Positions 1-5,803 of a stretch of DNA of 11,095 nucleotides are shown here, one piece after another. Numbering within the stretch: position 1 is the stretch's first letter; each line of letters begins with the position of its first letter. Source of the stretch: Thaumarchaeota archaeon S13. GTDB lineage: Archaea; Thermoproteota; Nitrososphaeria; Nitrososphaerales; Nitrosopumilaceae. Under the pieces are notes generated by a model, which did not search any database, had not been told where the DNA came from, and worked only from the letters and a program-made list of their open reading frames with translations. The DNA is taken from positions 1 to 11,095 of the forward strand of contig RHFA01000174.1 in the NCBI GenBank assembly GCA_003724275.1, given 5' to 3'. The position numbers and the translations under genes are program-made.

Positions 1-764
1 GTTCTGTTGGCGGCGGCCACAAAGGAGAGGCGCGCCTCGTATGACAGGTCAGAGTCCAGCTCGCCGAGCTTGTCGTCGACCACGGCGCCGCCGGCCTCGC
101 GGACCAGGAGGCAGCCGGCGGCGATGTCTTGCACGCGTATGCGCGCGCGCACGTCGACTAGCGCGTCAAGCCAGCCGCGCGCGACGTGGGCCATCTCTAA
201 CGCGTTGGCGCCAAAGTGGCGCGTGTGGCTCGCCTCCATGACGGGCTGCACGCGCGCGGCGCCCTCTGCGCTAATACCGGAGACGTTGACGACTATAACG
301 CGGTACTCGGGGCCATGCGCGGCGCCGGCGCGCATCGGGGAGCCGTTGGCAATCGCGCCGCGCCCCCTGCTGGCCCAAAAGCGGTCTGTCCCGCCCATGT
401 CCTCGATGACGGCGTCGGTGACCGACGAGAGCGTATCGCCCTCGGCGTACGCCAGCGAGCAGCAATAGAACGGGATGCCGCGGACCGCGTTGACCGAGCC
501 GTCGACGGCGTCCATGACGACGTTGCCGCCCGGCTCGCCGGGTATGACGACCCTGCCGCACTCCTCGCCGAGGACCGTGCAGCCAAACGACCTCTCCCTG
601 AGATAGTCGAGCACGGCGCGCTCGGCGGCGATGTCGACGGCATGCGACGTGTCCCCGCCGGCGCCTGTCCCATAGTCGCCGCCGGCCCGCTCGGTGCCGG
701 CTAGCCCGGAGACGGCCTTTCGCGCGCGCGCCGACGCCCCGAGGAGAACCTCTGCCCTGTTCAC
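1..764 (-). CDS. Inositol monophosphatase / FBPase-IV family phosphatase, C-terminus cut by window edge
   Basis: A Mg2+-dependent phosphomonoesterase of the inositol monophosphatase fold. In archaea this family hydrolyses inositol 1-phosphate and/or fructose 1,6-bisphosphate in the cytosol. The frame is open for 254 codons from a GTG at 764 to the window edge; family members are about 250-275 residues, so little is missing. Visible motifs are VLGEE at about residues 64-68, MDAVDGS at 84-90 (family DPVDGT, carrying metal-binding Asp85 and Asp88), WLDALVD near 198-204, and VQDIAAG at 211-217 (family WDxAAG, with metal-binding Asp213). The usual Trp before that Asp is Gln here. No in-frame ATG lies upstream. 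The GTG sits 26 bases after an AT-rich TATA-like element, so the mRNA is probably leaderless. Substrate cannot be decided from sequence: SuhB-like IMPase and archaeal FBPase share these motifs. Confidence 0.88.
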   Translation of the reverse strand, partial: MNRAEVLLGASARARKAVSGLAGTERAGGDYGTGAGGDTSHAVDIAAERAVLDYLRERSFGCTVLGEECGRVVIPGEPGGNVVMDAVDGSVNAVRGIPFYCCSLAYAEGDTLSSVTDAVIEDMGGTDRFWASRGRGAIANGSPMRAGAAHGPEYRVIVVNVSGISAEGAARVQPVMEASHTRHFGANALEMAHVARGWLDALVDVRARIRVQDIAAGCLLVREAGGAVVDDKLGELDSDLSYEARLSFVAAANR

Positions 765-784
765 GGCGGGCCGCCCCGGCGCGC

Positions 785-795
785 ATAATTTAAGT
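785..795 (-). promoter_or_regulatory. TATA box for the IMPase-family gene
   Basis: On the minus strand CTTAAATTA is centred about 26 bases before the GTG at 764. This is the archaeal TATA-to-TSS distance, so transcription would start at the start codon. It is the only AT-rich stretch near this start. Confidence 0.6.
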
Positions 796-823
796 GAAAA
801 ATCCGCCCACCGCGCCCCGCGCA

Positions 824-841
824 GGGGGCCAGGATGCCCCC
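824..841. repeat. GC inverted repeat between two divergent promoters
   Basis: GGGGGC, a 6-base loop, then GCCCCC: a perfect 6-bp inverted repeat. It lies between the TATA boxes of the leftward phosphatase gene and the rightward 878-1201 gene. It could be a binding site or an insulator-like hairpin, or chance in GC-rich DNA. No T-tract follows, so a terminator is unlikely. Confidence 0.4.
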
Positions 842-845
842 TAGG

Positions 846-854
846 TTATTATAT
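846..854 (+). promoter_or_regulatory. TATA box for the 878-1201 gene
   Basis: TTATTATAT is centred about 28 bases before the ATG at 878, which predicts a leaderless transcript. It is flanked by GC-rich sequence and stands out clearly. Confidence 0.7.
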
Positions 855-877
855 GCGGGCCCCCCGCGCCGCCCCCG

Positions 878-1201
878 ATGGACATAGAGTATGCCGAGTA
901 TGGCACCGTCGAGGAGGTCTTTCTCTACATGTCTGCAGTCGCCCCGCCGATAAAGAACACGATGCCCGTGACGACGTACAGGGGCCACGTCATGTCGTTC
1001 ATCCCGCTCTCGCCGGCGACGGGGGGCTCGTACCTGATGGTCTACGCAAAGGCGGACCTAGAGCCGGGCATCTACGAGTTTGACGCCGCCGAGAGGGCCT
1101 ACAGGCCAGTGACCTCGATAGAGCGCACGGACAGGGCCTACTTTGTCGCGGTCCGCCCCGCACGGGACACGATCGCCGACGAGGCCCTCAAGGGCCTATA
1201 G
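878..1201 (+). CDS. Small conserved-looking protein of unknown function (107 aa)
   Basis: I do not recognise a family. The protein is 107 residues, soluble in appearance, with no signal peptide, membrane helix or Cys/His metal motif. It alternates short hydrophobic strands with charged turns (for example SYLMVYAKADLEPGIYEF at about 59-76), suggesting a small beta-rich or alpha/beta fold. That it is a real gene is supported by a clear TATA box 28 bases before the ATG, third-codon-position GC like its neighbours, and normal amino-acid composition. Its last 6 bases overlap the 3' end of the convergent radical SAM gene. It is divergent from the phosphatase gene, but a shared function is not implied. 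Confidence 0.75.
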   Translation: MDIEYAEYGTVEEVFLYMSAVAPPIKNTMPVTTYRGHVMSFIPLSPATGGSYLMVYAKADLEPGIYEFDAAERAYRPVTSIERTDRAYFVAVRPARDTIADEALKGL

Positions 1202-2773
1202 CCTCTTTGTCTCTATCTTTGGGGCCGAGACGGACCTGCTGCGCGCATGCGACTCTATGACCTCGTCTGGCGTGCGGCCGTTAAAGAGGTTCTTGCAGAG
1301 GCCGCGCAGGTAGCGCAGTATGGCCCACGTGCCGGCCTTTATGAGGCCGTACATGAACACCTTCATGGGCGGCCCATAGGACTTGTTTCGCAGTATTATG
1401 GGTATAATGTCGTTTATGACCCGCAGGTTGTTCTCCCAGCACTTCCAAAAGAGCGTGAACTGGGCCTCGTTGAGGTTGCCAAAGTGCATCGAGTTGCGCT
1501 CGCCAAAGTCCTGGTATAGGAGCGGCGCGACGAGGCCCCTAAAGTCCGTCGCGCGAAAGTCGGCCATCATGTCTAGCGTGTACTGGACGTCATCGGGCGT
1601 CTCGTCGGGCCAGCCGATTATTATCGTCGCCGCGGGGAACCAGTGGTTCTCGTTGAGTATCCTCGCGCCCTCGCGCACGACGCTGCCCCACTCCTCTGGC
1701 CTGAAGGGCCTCGTCTTCACGCCGAGGTGCTTTTTGACCATGTCCGGCGCGACGGTCTCTATGCCGAGGTTTGTCGCGAGCCACCTCCCGCTCCTGTCCA
1801 TCTCGTTTATCCTCGAAATGTCGCGCATCAGGTCGGGATCCGCGGCGACGGCCGAGAACGTCATGTGCGTCGTCCCGACAAAGTTTGCGCCGAGGCCCTT
1901 GAGGCCGGCCCACAGGTCAGTTATCGCGTCGCGGTTTGGCCTAAAGTCGCGGTTGTCGCACCCATAGAGGAGCATCTCGTCAGAGTGCAGCCAGACAGAG
2001 TCAAATCCATAGTCGAGGTTTATCCTCGCCTCGCGCTGCAGGCGCTCGGGGGGCAAGTCCTTCTTTGAGCGCTTGTTGACGTCGCAAAAGTCGCACCCGC
2101 GCCCGCACCCGCGCATCGCCTCTATGAGAGAGTTGACCGTGGGCTTTTTTATCTCGGGTATGTTTTGTATGTTCTTCACAAAGCAGTGCATTATCTCCGG
2201 CGCGCCGCCTGCCTCGAGGTCGCGAAAGAGGTCAAGGGCGAGCTCGTCGGCCTCGCCGACTACGACGGTGTCGATGCCATGGACCCTCATCCTGTCGGGC
2301 TTTGCGAGCTCCCAGGCCCCGTTGCCGCCGACGACCACGTGAAAGCCGTGCCTCTTTTTGAGCTGGATTATCGTAGCGCACATTCGCTTGAACTTCATGG
2401 CGATATAGGAGAGCTTTTCAGGCGACATTGTCGTCGTCACGGGAGCCATGCCGAGGGGGTCCATGACGTTGATCCCGACGACCTTTGTCTTGGGCCCTAT
2501 GGACTTTTCGAGGTGCTCGGGGTTTGCGACAAAGACCTCGTCGGCGCCGTACCCCTGGTGGAGCGCGCTCTCGACCCTGCGCAGGCCGATCTGCGCGACC
2601 TTTGCCTCGCCCGTCACGGGGTCTGTCTCGACGGCGGGGCAGAAGACCTTGTCAAAGACCCACTCGGGGAGGACCTCGTACGGCCCGCACGCGATAAACC
2701 CATAGAGAAAGTTGCCCCGATAGTTGGTCATGAGGCTGCGGTCAGCGGTCAGGACTATGCGCTTGCCGTCCAA
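1196..2773 (-). CDS. Cobalamin-binding-type radical SAM protein (possible GDGT ring synthase-like enzyme)
   Basis: A 525-residue radical SAM enzyme. The cluster motif is CGRGCDFC at residues 223-230 (CxxxCxxC), which should hold the [4Fe-4S] cluster and SAM. Residues about 60-190 resemble the N-terminal B12-binding Rossmann domain of the BchE-like class: VVVGGNGAWEL at 146-156 and DTVVVGEADE at 168-177. The canonical DxHxxG cobalamin-ligand motif is not evident, as is common in this class. After the TIM-barrel core (about 215-420) a C-terminal region contains hydrophobic segments near 455-490. The start is TTG at 2773: an in-frame TGA lies just upstream, no in-frame ATG exists, and TATATAT is centred 28 bases before it. 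Such enzymes methylate, cyclise or couple unactivated carbons. Archaeal homologues include the GDGT ring synthases GrsA/GrsB, and thaumarchaea make the ringed lipid crenarchaeol, so a lipid role is plausible but unproven. It shows too few additional cysteines to resemble tetraether synthase (Tes). Confidence 0.87.
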   Translation of the reverse strand: MDGKRIVLTADRSLMTNYRGNFLYGFIACGPYEVLPEWVFDKVFCPAVETDPVTGEAKVAQIGLRRVESALHQGYGADEVFVANPEHLEKSIGPKTKVVGINVMDPLGMAPVTTTMSPEKLSYIAMKFKRMCATIIQLKKRHGFHVVVGGNGAWELAKPDRMRVHGIDTVVVGEADELALDLFRDLEAGGAPEIMHCFVKNIQNIPEIKKPTVNSLIEAMRGCGRGCDFCDVNKRSKKDLPPERLQREARINLDYGFDSVWLHSDEMLLYGCDNRDFRPNRDAITDLWAGLKGLGANFVGTTHMTFSAVAADPDLMRDISRINEMDRSGRWLATNLGIETVAPDMVKKHLGVKTRPFRPEEWGSVVREGARILNENHWFPAATIIIGWPDETPDDVQYTLDMMADFRATDFRGLVAPLLYQDFGERNSMHFGNLNEAQFTLFWKCWENNLRVINDIIPIILRNKSYGPPMKVFMYGLIKAGTWAILRYLRGLCKNLFNGRTPDEVIESHARSRSVSAPKIETKRL

Positions 2774-2797
2774 CGGCGAGGCGGCCCCGGCGCATTC

Positions 2798-2804
2798 TAT
2801 ATAT
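2798..2804 (-). promoter_or_regulatory. TATA box for the radical SAM gene
   Basis: TATATAT is centred at 2801, 28 bases before the TTG start at 2773, giving a leaderless transcript. It decides in favour of the TTG start. Confidence 0.75.
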
Positions 2805-2831
2805 CATTTTACACGCCCCGCGCCCCCGTGG

Positions 2832-2851
2832 GCGCCCCCCGAGGGGGGCGC
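2832..2851. repeat. Perfect GC hairpin in a divergent promoter region
   Basis: GCGCCCCCC is followed after 2 bases by GGGGGGCGC, a 9-base perfect inverted repeat (8 bp with a CGAG tetraloop). It is followed at 2851-2861 by the palindromic run CGGCCGGCCG. It lies between the TATA boxes of the radical SAM gene (minus) and the 2902 gene (plus). No T-run follows, so this is not an obvious terminator. Confidence 0.5.
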
Positions 2852-2867
2852 GGCCGGCCGCGCCCTC

Positions 2868-2875
2868 TTTAAATA
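2868..2875 (+). promoter_or_regulatory. TATA box for the 2902-3453 gene
   Basis: TTTAAATA, a near-consensus archaeal TATA box, is centred about 30 bases before the ATG at 2902 and predicts a leaderless or nearly leaderless mRNA. Confidence 0.75.
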
Positions 2876-2901
2876 GCGGCCCGGCGGCCCCGCGCGCCAG
2901 A

Positions 2902-3453
2902 ATGGAGTACCGGACGCGCTACCCGCGGACCGTCTCGTTCCCCGGCTCTATCCGCGGGCGCATAGGGGCCGACCCAAAGACCGGTGTCGCGCAGCTAGAG
3001 CTCGTCGTGAGGCGCAGCATCGACGACCTGTACCGGATATTTGCCAGCGAGGGCTTTAAGAGGGTCGCCCTCGAGCACCGCAGGCCCGGCCAGGTCGGCC
3101 ACGGCCTCTGCCTCAAGCTCGCAAAGCCCTGGGAGCTCCACGTGCGCATGACGGCCGTCCGCGACGGCCTCGTGGCGATACACTCCGAGGTCGAGGTCTC
3201 GCGCGACTATCTCCAGCACGCCTTTAGCCAGAGGACGCACGTCATATACGAGGTCGCCGAGGTACTGCAGAGGCACCGCGTCGAGTACCGCATCTGGAGC
3301 CGTGGCCTGCGCAGGTACGTCTCGCGCGTATTTGACGACTATCGCGTGAGGCTCGCCGCGCCGGCGTTTCCGGCGTTTGCGTGGAAGCCCATGCTCTACG
3401 TGATAGGGACCGTCGGGGTCATGTACCTCTGGAAGTACCTAAACACGATATAG
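2902..3453 (+). CDS. Unknown protein with a C-terminal membrane anchor (183 aa)
   Basis: I do not recognise a family. Residues 1-155 are soluble, rich in Arg, Val and Glu, with alternating beta-strand-like and helical stretches. Examples are the Asp/Leu-rich segment SIDDLYRIFASEGFKRV at 39-55 and a likely helix at about 102-126. Residues about 162-178 form one hydrophobic segment (MLYVIGTVGVMYLW), flanked by Lys and ending five residues before the C-terminus, as in a tail-anchored protein with its bulk in the cytoplasm. There is no N-terminal signal. The ATG is 30 bases after a strong TATA box. The 3' end lies 7 bases from the 3' end of the convergent tRNA gene. Reality of the gene is well supported by codon use and promoter; function is open. 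Confidence 0.78.
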   Translation: MEYRTRYPRTVSFPGSIRGRIGADPKTGVAQLELVVRRSIDDLYRIFASEGFKRVALEHRRPGQVGHGLCLKLAKPWELHVRMTAVRDGLVAIHSEVEVSRDYLQHAFSQRTHVIYEVAEVLQRHRVEYRIWSRGLRRYVSRVFDDYRVRLAAPAFPAFAWKPMLYVIGTVGVMYLWKYLNTI

Positions 3454-3460
3454 GGTGTAG

Positions 3461-3555
3461 TGCCGGAGGTGGGTTTCGAACCCACGACCTCCAGATTATG
3501 AGTATTGCCTCTGCGGTGTGGACTGGCACTCTAGGCCAGGCTGAGCTACTCCGGC
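3461..3555 (-). tRNA. Elongator tRNA-Met (CAU) with a 19-nt intron
   Basis: Read on the minus strand, the acceptor stem GCCGGAG pairs with CTCCGGC, followed by discriminator A. The D-stem is GCTC/GAGT with an 11-base loop containing GG. The T-arm is GTGGG-TTCGAAA-CCCAC. The anticodon stem becomes CCAGA/TCTGG with loop CTCATAA only after removal of bases 3504-3522. The mature tRNA is then 76 nt with anticodon CAU at 3500-3498. The CCAGA stem and a G1-C72 pair, rather than the initiator's A1-U72 and GGG/CCC stem, indicate elongator Met. tRNA-Ile2 (CAU, agmatidine-modified) is the alternative, but the CUCAUAA loop fits Met better. CCA is not encoded; the discriminator is followed by CTACAC on the minus strand. 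A TATA-like element lies about 30 bases upstream. Confidence 0.93.
3504..3522 (-). other. Non-canonical tRNA intron at position 30/31 with bulge-helix-bulge splice motif
   Basis: In the precursor, TGCC just before the intron pairs with GGCA inside it, giving a 4-bp helix. It is flanked by the 3-nt bulges AGT and ATA, and GAG pairs with CTC outside. Cutting after the second base of each bulge removes exactly 19 nt (TCCACACCGCAGAGGCAAT). It joins G30 to A31 and restores a perfect 5-bp anticodon stem. The inner side is a loop rather than a full second helix, a relaxed motif. Introns away from 37/38 are known in crenarchaeal and thaumarchaeal tRNAs and need an EndA with broad specificity. Confidence 0.85.
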
Positions 3556-3580
3556 ACGCCCGCGCGCGCCGCAGGGCCAC

Positions 3581-3590
3581 AAATTAAACC
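3581..3590 (-). promoter_or_regulatory. TATA-like element for the tRNA-Met gene
   Basis: GGTTTAATTT on the minus strand is centred about 30 bases before the tRNA 5' end. This allows a short 5' leader to be removed by RNase P. Confidence 0.6.
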
Positions 3591-3608
3591 ATTCCCCCGC
3601 CCCCGCGC

Positions 3609-5057
3609 CTAGTACATCGTCCTTACCTTTTTCCACGGCGTCCTCTCCTCCTGGACCCAGAGGAACTTGCGCTGGAGGGCCGCCGTGTAGACCTTTTCCC
3701 AGCTCGCGCCGACCTCGTCTATCCACGCCTTGAAGACGCGCGGGTCGACATAGTTGCGCAGCGACGTGCCGAGGTTGTAGTCGCTCGTCCTCTGGGCCAG
3801 GTCGAGCTGCATCTTGAGGCGCTCGACCCTCTCGGCCTTTCTCTCGGCCTGCTTGGGCGTCTTTGTGGGCCTCGCCCTGGCCTTTTTGAGGGCCTCGCGC
3901 TTTTTCTCCAGGGACCGCTCGAAGGTCTTTGGTATGGTCCTCTTGTGGTTTAGCATCTTTGCGGCCTCGAGGTTTGCGAGCTTTGCGTGGTAGATCTTTG
4001 CGTTTGCCGACTTTGTGCGCACGTTGGAGTGGGCCGAGAGGTAGGCGTTGACGATGTTGGAGCCGAGGTAGGTCCTGAAGACCTTGGCCGAGACGCCCTT
4101 TACGATTCCGGACAGGTAGGCGTTCACGGTCCTCGAGGTGATGCCCTCGAATATCTCCTCGTCGTCGGCCTTGCCCTCCGTGAGGGCCCTGAGGTTGTCG
4201 CGGAACTGCGTGTCCTCGCCGACCTCGAGCGTCTCGGTCCACCTCACGCTGTCCTTGCCCAAAAAGTCAAACTCTATCGTGGACTGTGTCACCTTGACGT
4301 GCTCGCTCCTGAGCGTCGTCGCGCCGACGGTGTCTGCCTCGTCGGAGTCCTTTTCGTCGCCGACCCTCATAGCCGTGCGGTATATGAGGTAGCAGACCGT
4401 CGCGACGTTGCGCCTCCTGTCGTCCCTGCTGGCCATGTCGGCTACCATCCTCTTCCTGACGGTCCCTATCTTGCCAGAGAGCGTGACGGCCTTGTCGTAC
4501 TTTGCCCTGTCGCGGTCCTGCTTTAGGGAGACCGTGTCGGCAAACCAGATGTACTTTGCCTTTTTTGTCAGCCCGTCGGTCCAGCACGCGAGCCATATCG
4601 CGTCGGGCTTGCAGACGACCTCCTTCCAGTCGCCGGGCGGCCGCCTTGCGCCCTTGCCGAGGTTTAGCGTGACGTCCGAGTGCCTGATCGCCGACTTCCA
4701 CTTGCCCCTGAACGGGTGCGCGCCGCGCCCTATGAATATGCCCGGAGGCTCGGCCATATAGTTGCCGACGTCGACCTCCTTGCCGTCGAGGACCGCCTTG
4801 CCGTACTTTGCCTTGAGCGACTCGCGCATCTCCTTTCTGCGCCTGGCGAGGTCCTTGCGCTCCTCCTTTGTCAAGCGCTCGCGGGCCTCCCTCTCGGCGT
4901 CGACTATCCTGTACGCGGCCCCAAAGTCGATGTCAGAGTATGCAATGCCCTCATACCCTGCTCCGAGCTCGCGCGCAAAGTCGGCGACAAAGTTCTTTTG
5001 GAACACGGCGTCCTGGACGTATGGCGTGTCCTTTTTCTTTGCCCACTGGTAGGCCAT
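3609..5057 (-). CDS. DNA topoisomerase IB (eukaryotic/thaumarchaeal type)
   Basis: Relaxes supercoiled DNA by forming a 3'-phosphotyrosyl nick. The full catalytic set of eukaryotic Top1 is visible, numbered from the ATG at 5057: Arg231 in TAMRVGDEK, Lys268 in FLGKDS, Arg328 in AKVFRTY, His371 in MLNHKR and the nucleophile Tyr436 in SLRNYVDPR. Between His371 and Tyr436 is a Lys/Arg/Glu-rich coiled-coil-like linker (about 378-420), shorter than the human linker. A second charged helical stretch at about 52-85 matches the nose-cone/linker region of the core. The first in-frame ATG is at 5057, giving 482 residues. The N-terminal core motif (WKTLEHNG...FPPAYES) nevertheless continues upstream in frame to 5168 without any ATG, GTG or TTG, so the true protein almost certainly starts near 5174 (see the separate entry). 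No neighbour is functionally linked. Confidence 0.95.
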   Translation of the reverse strand: MAYQWAKKKDTPYVQDAVFQKNFVADFARELGAGYEGIAYSDIDFGAAYRIVDAEREARERLTKEERKDLARRRKEMRESLKAKYGKAVLDGKEVDVGNYMAEPPGIFIGRGAHPFRGKWKSAIRHSDVTLNLGKGARRPPGDWKEVVCKPDAIWLACWTDGLTKKAKYIWFADTVSLKQDRDRAKYDKAVTLSGKIGTVRKRMVADMASRDDRRRNVATVCYLIYRTAMRVGDEKDSDEADTVGATTLRSEHVKVTQSTIEFDFLGKDSVRWTETLEVGEDTQFRDNLRALTEGKADDEEIFEGITSRTVNAYLSGIVKGVSAKVFRTYLGSNIVNAYLSAHSNVRTKSANAKIYHAKLANLEAAKMLNHKRTIPKTFERSLEKKREALKKARARPTKTPKQAERKAERVERLKMQLDLAQRTSDYNLGTSLRNYVDPRVFKAWIDEVGASWEKVYTAALQRKFLWVQEERTPWKKVRTMY

Positions 5058-5174
5058 CTCCTCGGCGAGAAGGCCGAGCTTGACCCTCTTGCCGCGGACC
5101 TTGACGGTGATCCCCCTGCTCTCATAGGCGGGCGGAAAGATTATCCCGTTGTGCTCAAGCGTCTTCCATGCCGT
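5058..5174 (-). other. N-terminal coding extension of topoisomerase IB lacking a normal start codon
   Basis: In frame with the gene at 3609-5057, these 39 codons translate to residues that match the start of the Top1 core domain: WKTLEHNGIIFPPAYES, then GITVKVRGKRVKLG, then LLAEE running into MAYQWAKKKDTPY. The frame has no ATG, GTG or TTG back to the in-frame TGA at 5222. The codon where family members would have Met is ACG at 5174 (ACG GCA TGG AAG). A TATA-like element at 5214-5222 would put the transcription start near 5192, leaving an 18-base leader before ACG. Either ACG is used as start, or one base has changed (ATG to ACG) by mutation or sequencing error. An ATG at 5169 is one base out of frame and reaches a stop after four codons. 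Confidence 0.75.
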
Positions 5175-5213
5175 GCCCGCTCGCCCCCGTCGCCGCGCGC
5201 CCGCGCGGCGGCG

Positions 5214-5222
5214 CGTATATCA
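5214..5222 (-). promoter_or_regulatory. TATA-like element for topoisomerase IB
   Basis: GATATA within TTGATATACG on the minus strand lies just past the stop codon of the upstream DM13 gene (5234). It predicts transcription from about 5192, before the conserved TopIB N-terminus. It therefore argues that translation starts upstream of the ATG at 5057. Confidence 0.5.
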
Positions 5223-5233
5223 ACATAGCGAGG

Positions 5234-5716
5234 CTAGGCGAGCTCGGCGCTGCCAAAGAGCACGCCAAACGGCTTGCACCATATGAGGACGTTGTTGAGC
5301 CTAGAGAGGTCCGTGCCCTCGGGTATGTCATAGTTTTGGTCGCCCCTGTTGCCCTTGAGGAGGCCAAGGTCGACATAGTCGCCGTCGCTAGTGTCCGCCG
5401 AGAGGTAGACGTGGAGCTCCGGCCCGTTCGTCGAGAAAAAGTCCTCGAGGCGCAGGACCTGCCCGCCGCCGGACCGCTCGAGGACCTTTGCGGTCCCGCG
5501 CGCGTCGTGCACGCCGTCGCCCACGCCGACGAACATGCCGCTAAGCGAGGCCATCGGCATGCCCGCCATGGGCGCGCCGGGCGCCTCGTCCATCATTATG
5601 ACGTCGGGCAGGGGCTCGTCCACGGTGATCTCGGTAAAGTATGGGCTTATCGCATAGAGCGTGCCCCCCGCGGCGGCCACGGCGATGGCGGCGATTATCG
5701 CTCCCCTGTGCCTCAT
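5234..5716 (-). CDS. Membrane-anchored DM13-domain protein with a Met-rich linker
   Basis: A 160-residue protein. Residues about 5-24 form a hydrophobic N-terminal signal anchor (RGAIIAAIAVAAAGGTLYAI) preceded by Arg, so the rest should lie outside the membrane. Residues about 60-158 are a DM13 domain: VLRLEDFF near 87-94, ELHVYLS at 100-106, YVDLGLLKGNRGDQNYDIP at 114-132 and the closing VLIWCKPFGVLFGSAEL at 143-159 with the family's conserved Cys (Cys147). DM13 is proposed to be a redox or electron-transfer module in animals and microbes, but the biochemistry is thin. Residues 41-61 contain six methionines, an arrangement seen in copper-handling proteins. The ATG is 29 bases after a TATA box. 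It is divergent from pdxS, and topoisomerase IB follows with its own promoter. Confidence 0.88.
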   Translation of the reverse strand: MRHRGAIIAAIAVAAAGGTLYAISPYFTEITVDEPLPDVIMMDEAPGAPMAGMPMASLSGMFVGVGDGVHDARGTAKVLERSGGGQVLRLEDFFSTNGPELHVYLSADTSDGDYVDLGLLKGNRGDQNYDIPEGTDLSRLNNVLIWCKPFGVLFGSAELA

Positions 5717-5741
5717 CGCGCGCGGGCCGCGCGGGCCTGGC

Positions 5742-5748
5742 TATAAAC
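5742..5748 (-). promoter_or_regulatory. TATA box for the DM13 gene
   Basis: GTTTATA on the minus strand is centred 29 bases before the ATG at 5716, so the mRNA is probably leaderless. It is separated from the pdxS promoter by only about 25 bases, so binding at one may affect the other. Confidence 0.7.
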
Positions 5749-5751
5749 CAA

Positions 5752-5767
5752 GCGCGCCCGCGCGCGC
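5752..5767. repeat. GCGCGC inverted repeat between DM13 and pdxS promoters
   Basis: GCGCGC, a 4-base loop CCGC, then GCGCGC. The alternating purine-pyrimidine run lies exactly between the two divergent TATA elements. It could be a cruciform or Z-DNA-prone site or an operator, or simply base composition. Confidence 0.35.
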
Positions 5768-5782
5768 CATAAACACAAATAC
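5768..5782 (+). promoter_or_regulatory. TATA region for pdxS-pdxT
   Basis: CATAAACACAAATAC is the only AT-rich run upstream of pdxS. Its two possible TATA cores lie 26-32 bases before the GTG at 5804, so translation probably begins at the 5' end of the mRNA. Confidence 0.6.
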
Positions 5783-5803
5783 CTAGGCGGCGGAGGCTCC
5801 CCC

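Noticed and set aside
216..704. Plus-strand and alternative minus-strand frames across the left-edge gene
   Set aside because: Their translations are Arg/Ala/Ser-rich low-complexity strings; the minus frame from GTG 764 carries all IMPase motifs.
2832..2851. Rho-independent-type terminator
   Set aside because: The strong GC hairpin has no T-run and sits between two divergent promoters where no transcript ends.
3461..3555. A tRNA for another amino acid or a pseudo-tRNA because of the odd anticodon arm
   Set aside because: Removing the 19-nt intron at the predicted splice sites gives a full 76-nt cloverleaf with loop CTCATAA.
5167..5169. ATG at 5169 as the TopIB start
   Set aside because: It is one base out of frame and meets TGA after four codons; it would work only with a frameshift.
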